Source: Clostridiales bacterium (GTDB taxonomy: Bacteria > Bacillota > Clostridia > Oscillospirales > CAG-272). Taken from it: a stretch of 33,605 bases of DNA. Positions 8,127 to 15,490 of this stretch are shown in pieces; position 1 is the stretch's first letter, and each line of letters begins with the position of its first letter. The position numbers and the translations under genes were made by a program. Where the stretch lies: positions 1 to 33,605 of the forward strand of contig JAILLB010000033.1 in NCBI GenBank assembly GCA_024693345.1, in the 5' to 3' direction. A model generated the notes under the pieces. It did not search any database. It had not been told where the DNA came from and saw only the letters and a program-made list of their open reading frames with translations.

Positions 8127-8259
8127 ATTAAATAGGCTTATCATGGCTTTTTGCCCCCCAGAGCGTTGTCGCGAGATGCTCCGGAAGCAAGAACTTGCGA
8201 TAATATTTCGACCATCTAAGCTGATTCAATTTAATTATTCCAGAAAGAGAGAATTGAAA
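8127..8259 (+). other. About 130-nt 5' leader with stem-loops, class unrecognised
   Basis: GAGCGT (8161-8166) pairs with ATGCTC (8176-8181). Just after it, CGGAA/TTTCG and GCAA-GAAC-TTGC (8187-8198) can form a second stem. I compared it by eye with c-di-GMP, SAM, glycine and T-box leaders and saw none of their cores. It is also open in frame with the downstream gene, so an N-terminally longer protein cannot be excluded, although no good ribosome site supports one. Confidence 0.35.
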
Positions 8260-11200
8260 ATGAAAAGTACGAAATTTCTAAAAAGAACTCTTGCTTCATT
8301 ACTTGCAGTTCTTTTGCTTGCTGGTTGCTTTTCACTGAGTGTATTCGCTGTTAATGCCGGTTTCGCCGGAGCTGATGGCGTTATAGTCACTTATGAAAAC
8401 GGTGTTGCAACAATATTGTTCTCATCAGAAAAGCTTGCAGCAATGATCAGTCAGAAGAAGGTTACTCTTGACGACTTGAAGTCATTCTTCCCTGACGAAC
8501 TTTACGAAGCATTCAAAGACAAAGGCATCCCCGGTGTTTTGATGTGCGAAAGTTTTTCAAATGTTTTCAAAATTGATGAACTTCTCGAACTCATTCCAGA
8601 GGAAATAATTGACGAAGTATTCACCAAGGAAGCTGTAGAAGCTGTTGCTGATCCTGAAGAAGTATACGAATCACTTACACAGGAACAGATGATTGAGCTC
8701 TACGAAATCATCACAGGTGAAGAATTCAATGCTCAGAACATTAACTGGGAAGTATTCAACAACATTCAGCTCAATGGTTCTGACTTGATTAAGATTTTGT
8801 CCAAGGCTGTAGAGACAGGCGCCATTGATCAGCAAAACGTTGAAATGAGCCAGGAAGACCTCGAAGAGCTCTTCAGACAGGCACTCTACAAAGTGTTCAC
8901 ATACACTGATGACCTCACAATCAACGATGAATCAGTCTGGGTTAACTACAAAGTTGATGACAGCCTTCTCGAAAAAGTACTTCTCGAGAACCTGCCGACA
9001 AAAGATGACTTATCAGATTCAGAAGAATATGAAGAATTGGTTGTTTTGGATGTTGTATTCGACATTGACGATACAATATCTCAGGACGACGTTGAATTCA
9101 GAATCGTTATCGGCGCATCCGGCGATGCAGACATAAGCAAACTCGCTGATTACTTCAGCTATGACAGCACAACAGGTATTTCTGCCAAACTCCCATTCAG
9201 AGCCAGCCAGTACCTCGCTCTTCTCGAATCAGAAGATCTGGATGCTGATAAAAAAGCTGAAATCCTCGAATTCTTCTCAACACCTATTGTCGATGTAGTC
9301 GCAACAATCGAAGAGTATGACGTTGAAACAATTTGCGCTATATTCGATGCCATTTTCGGTGGAAACGATGTTCAGAGTCTTGCTGATTTCAGCGATAGTA
9401 AGGTATCAAGAATTTATGACCTTATTATCTCAGTATTGAAGTCTCTCCCTGAATCAGTTCAGGAAAAATCTCTGCTTGACCAGTATAACGAAGAAGAGAA
9501 CGAATTCGAAGCAACATACAAGTTCGGTACTCTGTTGAACAAACTTCTCAATAAAGCTGCTGACAAGATTGGTGGCGACCAGAATATCATTGAAGAATTC
9601 TTCACATTCAACTCAGATAACGCTACATCAACAACTATTACCGTTTCAAACGAAGACACAAACATTGGCCGCGTTACATTCGTAGTATCCGGTTCAGAAA
9701 ACTTCGAATATACAACATTCCTCCCTGCAGGCTACACAGTTGAAGCTCTCGGTGCAATCGTCGAAGACCTCGATCATGATTTTGTTGACGAAGATGACAA
9801 CGCTGTCACAGAATTCACAGGCGAAAACATCACAGTTTACTACACTGATCAATACTGTGTAATCTTCCAGGATGAAGACGGAAACGAAGTTGAAACAGTT
9901 TACTATCTCGCCGGCGACACCGAAATCGACGAACCTGAAGTTCCTGAAAAAGCAGGATACGCAATCGTTGGTTGGAGTGAATATGAACTCGGCAGCGAAC
10001 CCGTTATTATCGTAACACCTGTTTATGACTTCCTCTATACAATCGTATTCTTGGATGAAGACGGAAACGAAGTAGATACAGTTTACTATGTCGAAAGCGA
10101 CACAGAAATCGAAGAACCTGAAATCCCTGAAAAAGATGGATATTATGCAATCGGTTGGTCAGAGTATGAACTCTGCGAAGCTGAAGTCTTGTACATCTAC
10201 CCGGTATATCAGATTTACTACAAAGTAGTCTTCCTTGATGAAGATGGCGATGAAGTTGAAACTGTTTACTACAGACTCGATGACACAGAAATCGAAGAAC
10301 CTGATGTTCCTGGAAAAGATGGATACTATGGTGGATGGGCTGAGTATGAACTCGGTGTTGAAGAATTCACATATGTATCTCCGGTTTACGAAAAGATTCC
10401 GTACATCGATTATGGCTACTACGCAGTAATCTTCTACGAGATTCGTGGTGACGAAGTCTTCACAATCGACGTTGTAAGATATAGACCGGGCGCAAGATCA
10501 ATCGTTGAACCTCCGGTACCGTCCAAGCCTGGTTACACAGGAACATGGGCTCCGTACAACCTCAACGAAGCAATCGTAGTTTCTACAATCCCAGTTTACA
10601 CACAGAACGAAACATACACAGTAATATTCGTAGATGAAGCTGGCAAGGAAGTTGCAAAAGTTGATTATCTTGTTGGCGTAAAATCAATTGAAGAGCCTGC
10701 TGTTCCCGCTAAGACCGGTTATATCGGTGCTTGGGAATCATATGAACTCGGCGTTGAAAAGACAATAACAGTTAAACCTGTTTACACAGTTGATCCTGCA
10801 ACAACAACAGAATCTTCTGTAACAGAAACAACAGAAAAGATAACAACAGAAGAAACAACAACTGCTGAAACAACCGAAAAAGTTACGACAGAAGGAACAA
10901 CAACTGTTGAAACAACAGAAAAAGTTACAACTGAAAAGGTAACAACTGAAGAGACAACATCAAAAGTTGAAGAAACCACAACTTCTGACAGTGGCGAAGG
11001 CAAGAAGGGCGACCTCACATGGCTCTGGATCCTTCTCGCTATAATCCTCCTCCTCGTAATCATCATCCTCATTCTCGTATTCAAGAGAAAGAAAGACGAT
11101 GACAACAATGACGAGAACAAAGAAGACAAACCGGAAGAAACATCTGGTGAAGGCGATGCTGCTGAATCAAAGGCTGATGACGCTGCTGTAGGCGCTGCTG

Positions 11201-11493
11201 CTGGTGCAGCTGCTGCTGGCGCTGCTGAAGGTTCATCTGAAGAAACTCCTGCTGAAGAAGCATCCGCTGAAGAAGCATCCGCTGAGGAAGCACCTGCTGA
11301 AGAAGCTCCCGCTGAAGAAGCTCCCGCTGAAGAAGCTCCCGCTGAAGAAGCTCCCGCTGAAGAAGCTCCCGCTGAGGAAGCTCCCGCTGAGGAAGCACCT
11401 GCTGAAGAAGCTCCCGCTGAAGAAGCTCCTGCTGAAGAAGCATCCGCTGAAGAAGCTCCTGCTGAAGGCGAAGACGATACAAAAAAAGAATAA
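8260..11493 (+). CDS. Acidic surface protein with five InlB-like repeats, Thr-rich stalk, one TM helix and AEEAP-repeat cytoplasmic tail
   Basis: The start is set at ATG 8260 (AGAAAGAGAGAA upstream, then MKSTKFLKR and a signal peptide), 56 codons inside the track ORF; 1077 aa. The signal contains LLAGC (Cys23), a good lipobox, but also VFA-VNA, a signal peptidase I site. About 31-525 is acidic and unrecognised. About 530-843 holds five repeats of roughly 60 aa with the pattern FxDEDGxEV..VYY..xIEEPxVP.KxGY..GWxEYEL..PVY. About 847-910 is a Thr/Glu stalk (TTEKVTTEGTTT). One helix follows at about 917-940 (WILLAIILLLVIIILIL), then KRKK. The remaining 135 residues, which by the positive-inside rule should be cytoplasmic, are acidic, with an Ala-rich stretch and 14 AEEAP/AEEAS pentads. 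There is no LPXTG. The role is unknown; cell-surface binding is likely for the outside part. Confidence 0.8.
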   Translation: MKSTKFLKRTLASLLAVLLLAGCFSLSVFAVNAGFAGADGVIVTYENGVATILFSSEKLAAMISQKKVTLDDLKSFFPDELYEAFKDKGIPGVLMCESFSNVFKIDELLELIPEEIIDEVFTKEAVEAVADPEEVYESLTQEQMIELYEIITGEEFNAQNINWEVFNNIQLNGSDLIKILSKAVETGAIDQQNVEMSQEDLEELFRQALYKVFTYTDDLTINDESVWVNYKVDDSLLEKVLLENLPTKDDLSDSEEYEELVVLDVVFDIDDTISQDDVEFRIVIGASGDADISKLADYFSYDSTTGISAKLPFRASQYLALLESEDLDADKKAEILEFFSTPIVDVVATIEEYDVETICAIFDAIFGGNDVQSLADFSDSKVSRIYDLIISVLKSLPESVQEKSLLDQYNEEENEFEATYKFGTLLNKLLNKAADKIGGDQNIIEEFFTFNSDNATSTTITVSNEDTNIGRVTFVVSGSENFEYTTFLPAGYTVEALGAIVEDLDHDFVDEDDNAVTEFTGENITVYYTDQYCVIFQDEDGNEVETVYYLAGDTEIDEPEVPEKAGYAIVGWSEYELGSEPVIIVTPVYDFLYTIVFLDEDGNEVDTVYYVESDTEIEEPEIPEKDGYYAIGWSEYELCEAEVLYIYPVYQIYYKVVFLDEDGDEVETVYYRLDDTEIEEPDVPGKDGYYGGWAEYELGVEEFTYVSPVYEKIPYIDYGYYAVIFYEIRGDEVFTIDVVRYRPGARSIVEPPVPSKPGYTGTWAPYNLNEAIVVSTIPVYTQNETYTVIFVDEAGKEVAKVDYLVGVKSIEEPAVPAKTGYIGAWESYELGVEKTITVKPVYTVDPATTTESSVTETTEKITTEETTTAETTEKVTTEGTTTVETTEKVTTEKVTTEETTSKVEETTTSDSGEGKKGDLTWLWILLAIILLLVIIILILVFKRKKDDDNNDENKEDKPEETSGEGDAAESKADDAAVGAAAGAAAAGAAEGSSEETPAEEASAEEASAEEAPAEEAPAEEAPAEEAPAEEAPAEEAPAEEAPAEEAPAEEAPAEEAPAEEASAEEAPAEGEDDTKKE
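11251..11460 (+). repeat. 14 tandem 15-bp units encoding AEEA(P/S)
   Basis: Exactly 210 bp made of GCTGAAGAAGCTCCC-type units, differing only by GAA/GAG, CCC/CCT/TCC and GCT/GCA. The purine-rich, stop-free repeat creates long shadow ORFs on both strands, which are not genes. Near-identical units suggest recent expansion by slippage and likely copy-number variation between strains. Confidence 0.95.
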
Positions 11494-11513
11494 TTAATTG
11501 AATCACGCTTTTG

Positions 11514-11544
11514 CCACCACCTCATCCGAGGTGGTGGTTTTTTT
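11514..11544 (+). terminator. Strong rho-independent terminator
   Basis: CCACCACCTC pairs perfectly with GAGGTGGTGG around a 4-nt ATCC loop, followed by seven T, 21 bp after the surface protein stop. Confidence 0.93.
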
Positions 11545-11547
11545 GTA

Positions 11548-11576
11548 TTGCAATTTATAAAAAAAAAGACTATTAT
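11548..11576 (+). promoter_or_regulatory. Candidate sigma-A promoter for the mgtE leader
   Basis: TTGCAA (11548-11553), 17-bp spacer, TATTAT (11571-11576), immediately after the preceding terminator. It predicts a start near 11583 and a leader of about 184 nt before mgtE. Confidence 0.6.
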
Positions 11577-11600
11577 TATCGTGTTAAGTTTTTTAGAAAG

Positions 11601-11759
11601 GATGTGAGAATATGGATAGCAGTGGCGGTCGAGGGTGCAGAACTAGCTCTAATCAACCTGTTCCCTTATGTAAGATAAATAAATATTCTCATGTCTTTGT
11701 GGGATAAGGTTCTGATTAAACCTGTTTTGCCTCACTACAATTATATATATTGAGGAGGT
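11601..11759 (+). promoter_or_regulatory. Structured mgtE leader with self-pairing peptide ORF
   Basis: GATGTGAGAATAT (11601-11613) can pair over 13 bp (two G-T wobbles) with ATATTCTCATGTC (11683-11695). This masks the ribosome site and ATG of a small ORF with that ORF's own 3' codons. Downstream, CCTCA (11730-11734) can pair with TGAGG (11751-11755), hiding part of the mgtE ribosome site GAGGAGGT (11752-11759). The M-box Mg2+ riboswitch often precedes such genes, but its conserved GTTAGGTGAGGCTCC-type core is not seen. I infer translational control of mgtE; the ligand or signal is not shown. Confidence 0.5.
11612..11707 (+). CDS. 31-codon leader peptide ORF upstream of mgtE
   Basis: ATG 11612 to TAA 11705-11707, too short for the ORF track. 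AAAGGA lies at about 11597-11602, some 9 nt before the ATG. The peptide begins MDSSGGRGCRTSSNQPVPL and ends SHVFVG; it has no hydrophobic segment, so it is not a signal or membrane peptide. The PVP and two Cys codons lie mid-ORF. Position, ribosome site and overlap with the large stem suggest a regulatory leader peptide, comparable in concept to mgtL/mgtP peptides that sense ribosome behaviour at low Mg2+ before mgtA/mgtCBR in Salmonella. That comparison is by analogy only. It could be a chance ORF. Confidence 0.45.
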   Translation: MDSSGGRGCRTSSNQPVPLCKINKYSHVFVG

Positions 11760-11766
11760 ATAGAAT

Positions 11767-13158
11767 ATGGATCAGAAATACACATTGGAAAACATTGAAG
11801 AACTTTTTAATTTTATTGAAAACAAACAGTACAGAAATCTAAAAGATGCAATTGTTGACTGGAACGAAGCGGACATAGCTGAACTCATCGAAAAAGTAGC
11901 TGAAGAGTACGGAAACGAAAAAGCCGTACTGCTTTTCCGTCTCCTTTCGAAAGACGTTGCATCAGATGTTTTTGCCTTCCTGCCAACTTATGTTCAGGCT
12001 GATATTGTCAATGTAATGAGCGATGTCGAAGTCAAGAACATTCTTGAAGACCTTTATGTCGACGATGCCGTCGACCTTATTGAGGAACTCCCGGCAAACG
12101 TTGTAAAAAGAGTTTTAAAGAACGCAACTTCGCAGACAAGAGCCACAATCAACCAGTTCCTTAAATACCCAGATAACTCTGCCGGAAGCATCATGACAAA
12201 TGAGTATCTGGCAATAAAGAAAACACTGACTGTACAGCAAACTTTTGATTACATCCGATCAAATGGTCAGGATATGGAAACAATCTACACTTTGTTTGTC
12301 ACAGACAAGCAGAGGCACCTGGAAGGCATAGTTACTGTTAAAGACCTTTTAATGAACCCGTACGAAACTGTTGTCGAAGATATAATGGATCCAAATGTTA
12401 TATATGCAGTCACAACAGATGACCAGGAAGACGTAGCAGATCAGTTCAGCAAGTACGGACTTGTAACAATGCCTGTAGTGGATAGTGAGAACCGAATGGT
12501 CGGTATCGTTACTGTAGACGACGTAGTCGATGTCATGGAAGACGAGGCTACCGAAGATATTGAAAAGATGGCAGCTATTTTGCCGACAGAAAAACCTTAT
12601 TTGAAAACAAGCGTTTTCAATACTTGGAAATCAAGAATACCTTGGCTCCTTCTGCTCATGATATCTGCCACATTCACAGGGCAGATCATAACGAGTTTCG
12701 AAGACGCATTGGCTACTTGCGTTGTTCTTACAGCATTCATTCCAATGCTTATGGACACGGGCGGTAACTCAGGCTCCCAGGCATCAGTAACCATCATTCG
12801 TGCACTGTCGCTTGGTGATATTGAATTCAAAGACATTTTTAAAGTCATTTGGAAAGAATTCCGGGTATCAATTGTATGTGCAATTACACTTGCAACATTG
12901 AACTTCGGAAAGATAATGCTCATAGACAGACTATTATTCAACAACACAGACGTTACTGTATTTATTGCATTCGTCGTATGTCTTGCAATGGTATTTACAA
13001 TCATCGTAGCAAAATTCGTCGGATGTACTCTGCCCATGCTTGCTCAAAAGATTGGTCTCGACCCTGCGGTAATGGCTTCTCCGTTTATCACAACAATTGT
13101 TGATGCAATTTCACTTCTCATTTACTTCGGAATTGCAAAATGGCTTTTGAATATATAA
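11767..13158 (+). CDS. mgtE: Magnesium transporter MgtE
   Basis: 463 aa, the usual MgtE length; ATG 11767 follows GAGGAGGT by 7 nt. Residues 1-130 form the helical MgtE N domain (EELPANVVKRVLKN). About 135-260 is a CBS pair (SAGSIMTNEYLAI, EDIMDPNVIYAVTTDDQEDVADQFSKYGLVTMPVVD, GIVTVDDVVDVMEDEATEDI). About 285-463 is the five-helix membrane domain with the signature FIPMLMDTGGNSGSQAS. In characterised MgtE the cytosolic domains bind Mg2+ and close the channel when Mg2+ is plentiful. It imports Mg2+ across the cell membrane. It is a single gene; the leader suggests additional control at RNA level. pta follows 85 bp later, with its own promoter candidate. Confidence 0.97.
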   Translation: MDQKYTLENIEELFNFIENKQYRNLKDAIVDWNEADIAELIEKVAEEYGNEKAVLLFRLLSKDVASDVFAFLPTYVQADIVNVMSDVEVKNILEDLYVDDAVDLIEELPANVVKRVLKNATSQTRATINQFLKYPDNSAGSIMTNEYLAIKKTLTVQQTFDYIRSNGQDMETIYTLFVTDKQRHLEGIVTVKDLLMNPYETVVEDIMDPNVIYAVTTDDQEDVADQFSKYGLVTMPVVDSENRMVGIVTVDDVVDVMEDEATEDIEKMAAILPTEKPYLKTSVFNTWKSRIPWLLLLMISATFTGQIITSFEDALATCVVLTAFIPMLMDTGGNSGSQASVTIIRALSLGDIEFKDIFKVIWKEFRVSIVCAITLATLNFGKIMLIDRLLFNNTDVTVFIAFVVCLAMVFTIIVAKFVGCTLPMLAQKIGLDPAVMASPFITTIVDAISLLIYFGIAKWLLNI

Positions 13159-13177
13159 ATGAATATATATAATAATG

Positions 13178-13206
13178 TTGTTTGTTGAAATCTAATATGA
13201 TAAAAT
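13178..13206 (+). promoter_or_regulatory. Candidate extended -10 promoter for pta
   Basis: TTGTTT (13178-13183), 17-bp spacer, TGA-TAAAAT (-10 at 13201-13206). The -35 is weak; the extended -10 compensates. It lies 38 bp before the chosen pta start. Confidence 0.45.
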
Positions 13207-13243
13207 TGTCACGGACAAAAAACGCAAAGGAATGGTAATTAAA

Positions 13244-14245
13244 ATGTTTGAAAAACTCATTGAAATCTTAAAGGCAAATCCACGCAAAATAGTCTTCACA
13301 GAAGGTCCAGATGCGAGAATTCTCGAAGCAGCATCACGTCTTAAAAAAGACGGATATCTCACACCTATTTTGGTAGGTAATGTTGAAGAAGTCAAAAATG
13401 CTGCAAAAGAAACCGGTTTTGATATTGAAGGAATAGAAATAATTGACCCTGAAACATATCCGAATTTTGAAGAAATGGTTGCAAAGATGGTTGAACTCCG
13501 CAAAGGAAAGATGACCGAAGAAGAATGCAGAACTCTTCTCAAGAAGAGCAACTATTTCGGAACAATGCTCGTAAAAATGGGCGTTGCAGATTCTCTTCTC
13601 GGCGGTGCTACATATTCAACTGCTGACACAGTCAGACCTGCACTTCAGCTCATAAAAACAAAACCTGGTGCGCACCTTGTAAGCTCATGCTTTATCCTTC
13701 ACAAGGAAGGTACTGAAACACTTGCTATGGGCGACTGTGCCATCAATATTGACTATCAGGATACCCTAGACAAAGACGGAAATGTAGTAGTCACAGCAGC
13801 TGAAAAACTTGCCGAAGTCGGTGTTGAAACAGCAAGAACAGCCAAGATTTTCGGAATGGATCCAAAGGTTGCATTCCTCAGCTTCTCTACCAAAGGTTCA
13901 GGCAAGGGCGGAACAGTCGAGCTTTCAAGAAATGCAACTGCAAAAGCACAGGAACTCGCTCCGGATGTTGACATCGACGGCGAACTTCAGTTCGACGCAG
14001 CAGTGTCCCCTGTTGTTGCTCAGACAAAGTGCAAAGGCTCCAAAGTTGCAGGACATGCAAACACATTCATATTCCCATGCATTGAAGCCGGAAATATCGG
14101 TTACAAGATAGCTCAGAGACTCGGCGGATATGAAGCTTACGGTCCTATCCTTCTCGGTCTGAATGCCCCGATTAATGACTTGTCTAGAGGTTGTAATGCC
14201 GAAGAAGTATACAAGATGGCAATAATCACAGCGGCTCTTAAATAA
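13244..14245 (+). CDS. pta: Phosphate acetyltransferase
   Basis: Converts acetyl-CoA and phosphate to acetyl phosphate in the cytoplasm. The start is taken at ATG 13244 (MFEKLIEILKANPRKIVF, 333 aa). The ATG at 13232 touches its only candidate ribosome site, AAAGGA, while 13244 lies 12 nt beyond it and matches the family's usual start. The short single-domain PTA fold is complete: VFTEGPDARILEAA near the start, GGATYSTADTVRPALQLIKT, GDCAINIDYQD, FLSFSTKGSGKGG, and GELQFDAAVSP near the active-site end. ackA, the usual partner that turns acetyl phosphate into acetate and ATP, is not next to it here. A hairpin with a short T-run follows the stop. Confidence 0.95.
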   Translation: MFEKLIEILKANPRKIVFTEGPDARILEAASRLKKDGYLTPILVGNVEEVKNAAKETGFDIEGIEIIDPETYPNFEEMVAKMVELRKGKMTEEECRTLLKKSNYFGTMLVKMGVADSLLGGATYSTADTVRPALQLIKTKPGAHLVSSCFILHKEGTETLAMGDCAINIDYQDTLDKDGNVVVTAAEKLAEVGVETARTAKIFGMDPKVAFLSFSTKGSGKGGTVELSRNATAKAQELAPDVDIDGELQFDAAVSPVVAQTKCKGSKVAGHANTFIFPCIEAGNIGYKIAQRLGGYEAYGPILLGLNAPINDLSRGCNAEEVYKMAIITAALK

Positions 14246-14258
14246 TTAGGAAAGGTAT

Positions 14259-14284
14259 GCGGGAAGCTTTTGTTTCCCGCTTTT
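14259..14284 (+). terminator. Hairpin between pta and the malY-type gene (weak terminator or spacer)
   Basis: GCGGGAA (14259-14265) pairs with TTCCCGC (14274-14280), followed by four T. It ends 4 nt before the next start codon and separates that start from the nearest ribosome site, AGGAAAGG (14248-14255). Confidence 0.6.
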
Positions 14285-14288
14285 CGTT

Positions 14289-15440
14289 ATGGAAAAGATC
14301 ATTTATAGAAACAGACGCAACACAAACTCCTACAAATGGGATATCATACCGTCTGAATATGACAAAGGCGAAACAATACCGGCATGGGTTGCAGACATGG
14401 ATTTTGCAGTTCCGAAATGTGTCAGAGACGCAATAATAAAATCCGGAAGATTCGGTGTTTACGGCTATTCTTTTGCCGGAAAAGACTATTACAACAATTT
14501 CATCAAATGGGAAAAGAAGCGTTTCAATCACACAATAGAACGCGATTGGATCAGATTCTCAACCGGAGTCGTTGCTGCGATTAACTGGATTGTTCAGTCA
14601 ATGACAAATCCAGGCGATGCCATTATTATACAGACACCTGTTTATCACCAGTTTGCAGAATCCGTAAAAAGCAATAAAAGAAAACTCATCTGCAATGACC
14701 TTGTGAATACAGATGGTGTTTACACAATTAATTTTGAAGATTTTGAAAAAAAGATTAAAGATAATAATGTAAAAATGTTCATCATGTGCTCTCCGCATAA
14801 CCCAGTTGGAAGAGTATGGAAAAAAGAAGAACTTGTCAAGATGATTGAAATCTGCAAAAATCATGATGTCATCGTTCTTTCAGATGAAATACATCATGAT
14901 TTTGCGTTCAATAACAACAAGCATATTCCGACAATGAGCATATCCGATTATGACAAACTCATAATGCTGACTTCATCCACAAAAACATTCAATCTTGCAG
15001 CTCTTGAGAATTCCATAATCATAATAAAAGATAAGAAACTGAGAGATATTTATGATGCCAAGACATCAGATATTCATGAATCATCAGGAAACATAATAGG
15101 TTATATTGCGGCGGAAGCAGCGTTCGGAGGAGGAGAAGAATGGCTTGAACAGGTCAAGTCAATTATTTATTCAAACTACGAATTGTTAAAAAAATCTCTG
15201 CTCGGAAAATACGACAAACTGACCATATCTCCTCTTGAAGGAACTTATCTGGCCTGGGTTGATTTCGGAGCATATCTGAAACCCGAAGAAATATCTGATT
15301 TCTTCAAGAAAAAATGCGGCGTGATTTTCAATCTTGGAGAGGATTTCGGCGGTGATTGCAAATCGTTTGTGAGAATCAACCTCGCAACATCAAAAAAGAA
15401 CATTCAAACAATTTGTTCAAGAATCAAACAGAACCTTTAA
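14289..15440 (+). CDS. PLP-dependent aminotransferase, MalY/PatB cystathionine beta-lyase type
   Basis: 383 aa, normal for the family. MalY/PatB proteins are fold-type I PLP enzymes that cleave C-S bonds of cystathionine or cysteine; some act as aminotransferases. Visible: RRNTNSYKWD at the start, IPAWVADMDFAVP, YGYSF, the substrate/cofactor loop SPHNPVGRVW, LSDEIHHDF (Asp that binds the PLP ring nitrogen), and SSTKTFNLAAL with the Schiff-base lysine (about residue 233). The final segment VRINLATSK carries the carboxylate-binding Arg. The start at ATG 14289 fits the family, but it has no ribosome site close by; the nearest, AGGAAAGG, is about 33 nt upstream across a hairpin. It probably reads through from pta, or uses an unseen promoter. 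Confidence 0.88.
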   Translation: MEKIIYRNRRNTNSYKWDIIPSEYDKGETIPAWVADMDFAVPKCVRDAIIKSGRFGVYGYSFAGKDYYNNFIKWEKKRFNHTIERDWIRFSTGVVAAINWIVQSMTNPGDAIIIQTPVYHQFAESVKSNKRKLICNDLVNTDGVYTINFEDFEKKIKDNNVKMFIMCSPHNPVGRVWKKEELVKMIEICKNHDVIVLSDEIHHDFAFNNNKHIPTMSISDYDKLIMLTSSTKTFNLAALENSIIIIKDKKLRDIYDAKTSDIHESSGNIIGYIAAEAAFGGGEEWLEQVKSIIYSNYELLKKSLLGKYDKLTISPLEGTYLAWVDFGAYLKPEEISDFFKKKCGVIFNLGEDFGGDCKSFVRINLATSKKNIQTICSRIKQNL

Positions 15441-15453
15441 CCTAGAAATTTTT

Positions 15454-15489
15454 AGACCGGCAAGCCTTGACTTGCCGGTCTGTATTTTT
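15454..15489 (+). terminator. Rho-independent terminator between convergent genes
   Basis: AGACCGGCAAG (15454-15464) pairs perfectly over 11 bp with CTTGCCGGTCT (15471-15481), followed by GTATTTTT. It terminates the malY-type gene. In the minus direction the stem is followed by A-rich sequence, so it is a poorer terminator for the MATE gene. Confidence 0.9.
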
Positions 15490-15490
15490 G

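Noticed and set aside
8092-8259. N-terminal 56-codon extension of the AEEAP protein (including an ATG near 8142)
   Set aside because: It overlaps the -35 and -10 boxes and lacks a good ribosome site; a normal signal peptide starts at 8260. The internal ATG near 8142 remains a minor possibility.
8260-11493. LPXTG sortase anchoring of either surface protein
   Set aside because: No LPXTG-like motif precedes the C-terminal helix in either protein, and the second has a 135-residue tail after it.
10782-11525. Long minus-strand ORFs (247 and 141 aa) and a plus-strand 97-aa ORF over the AEEAP region
   Set aside because: They are products of the stop-free 15-bp repeat; Ser/Ala/Gly and Leu/Gln/Lys monotony, no ribosome sites, antisense or out of frame to a clear gene.
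11583-11766. M-box Mg2+ riboswitch before mgtE
   Set aside because: The conserved GTTAGGTGAGGCTCC-type core and its neighbours are not present by eye; the leader is described as unclassified instead.
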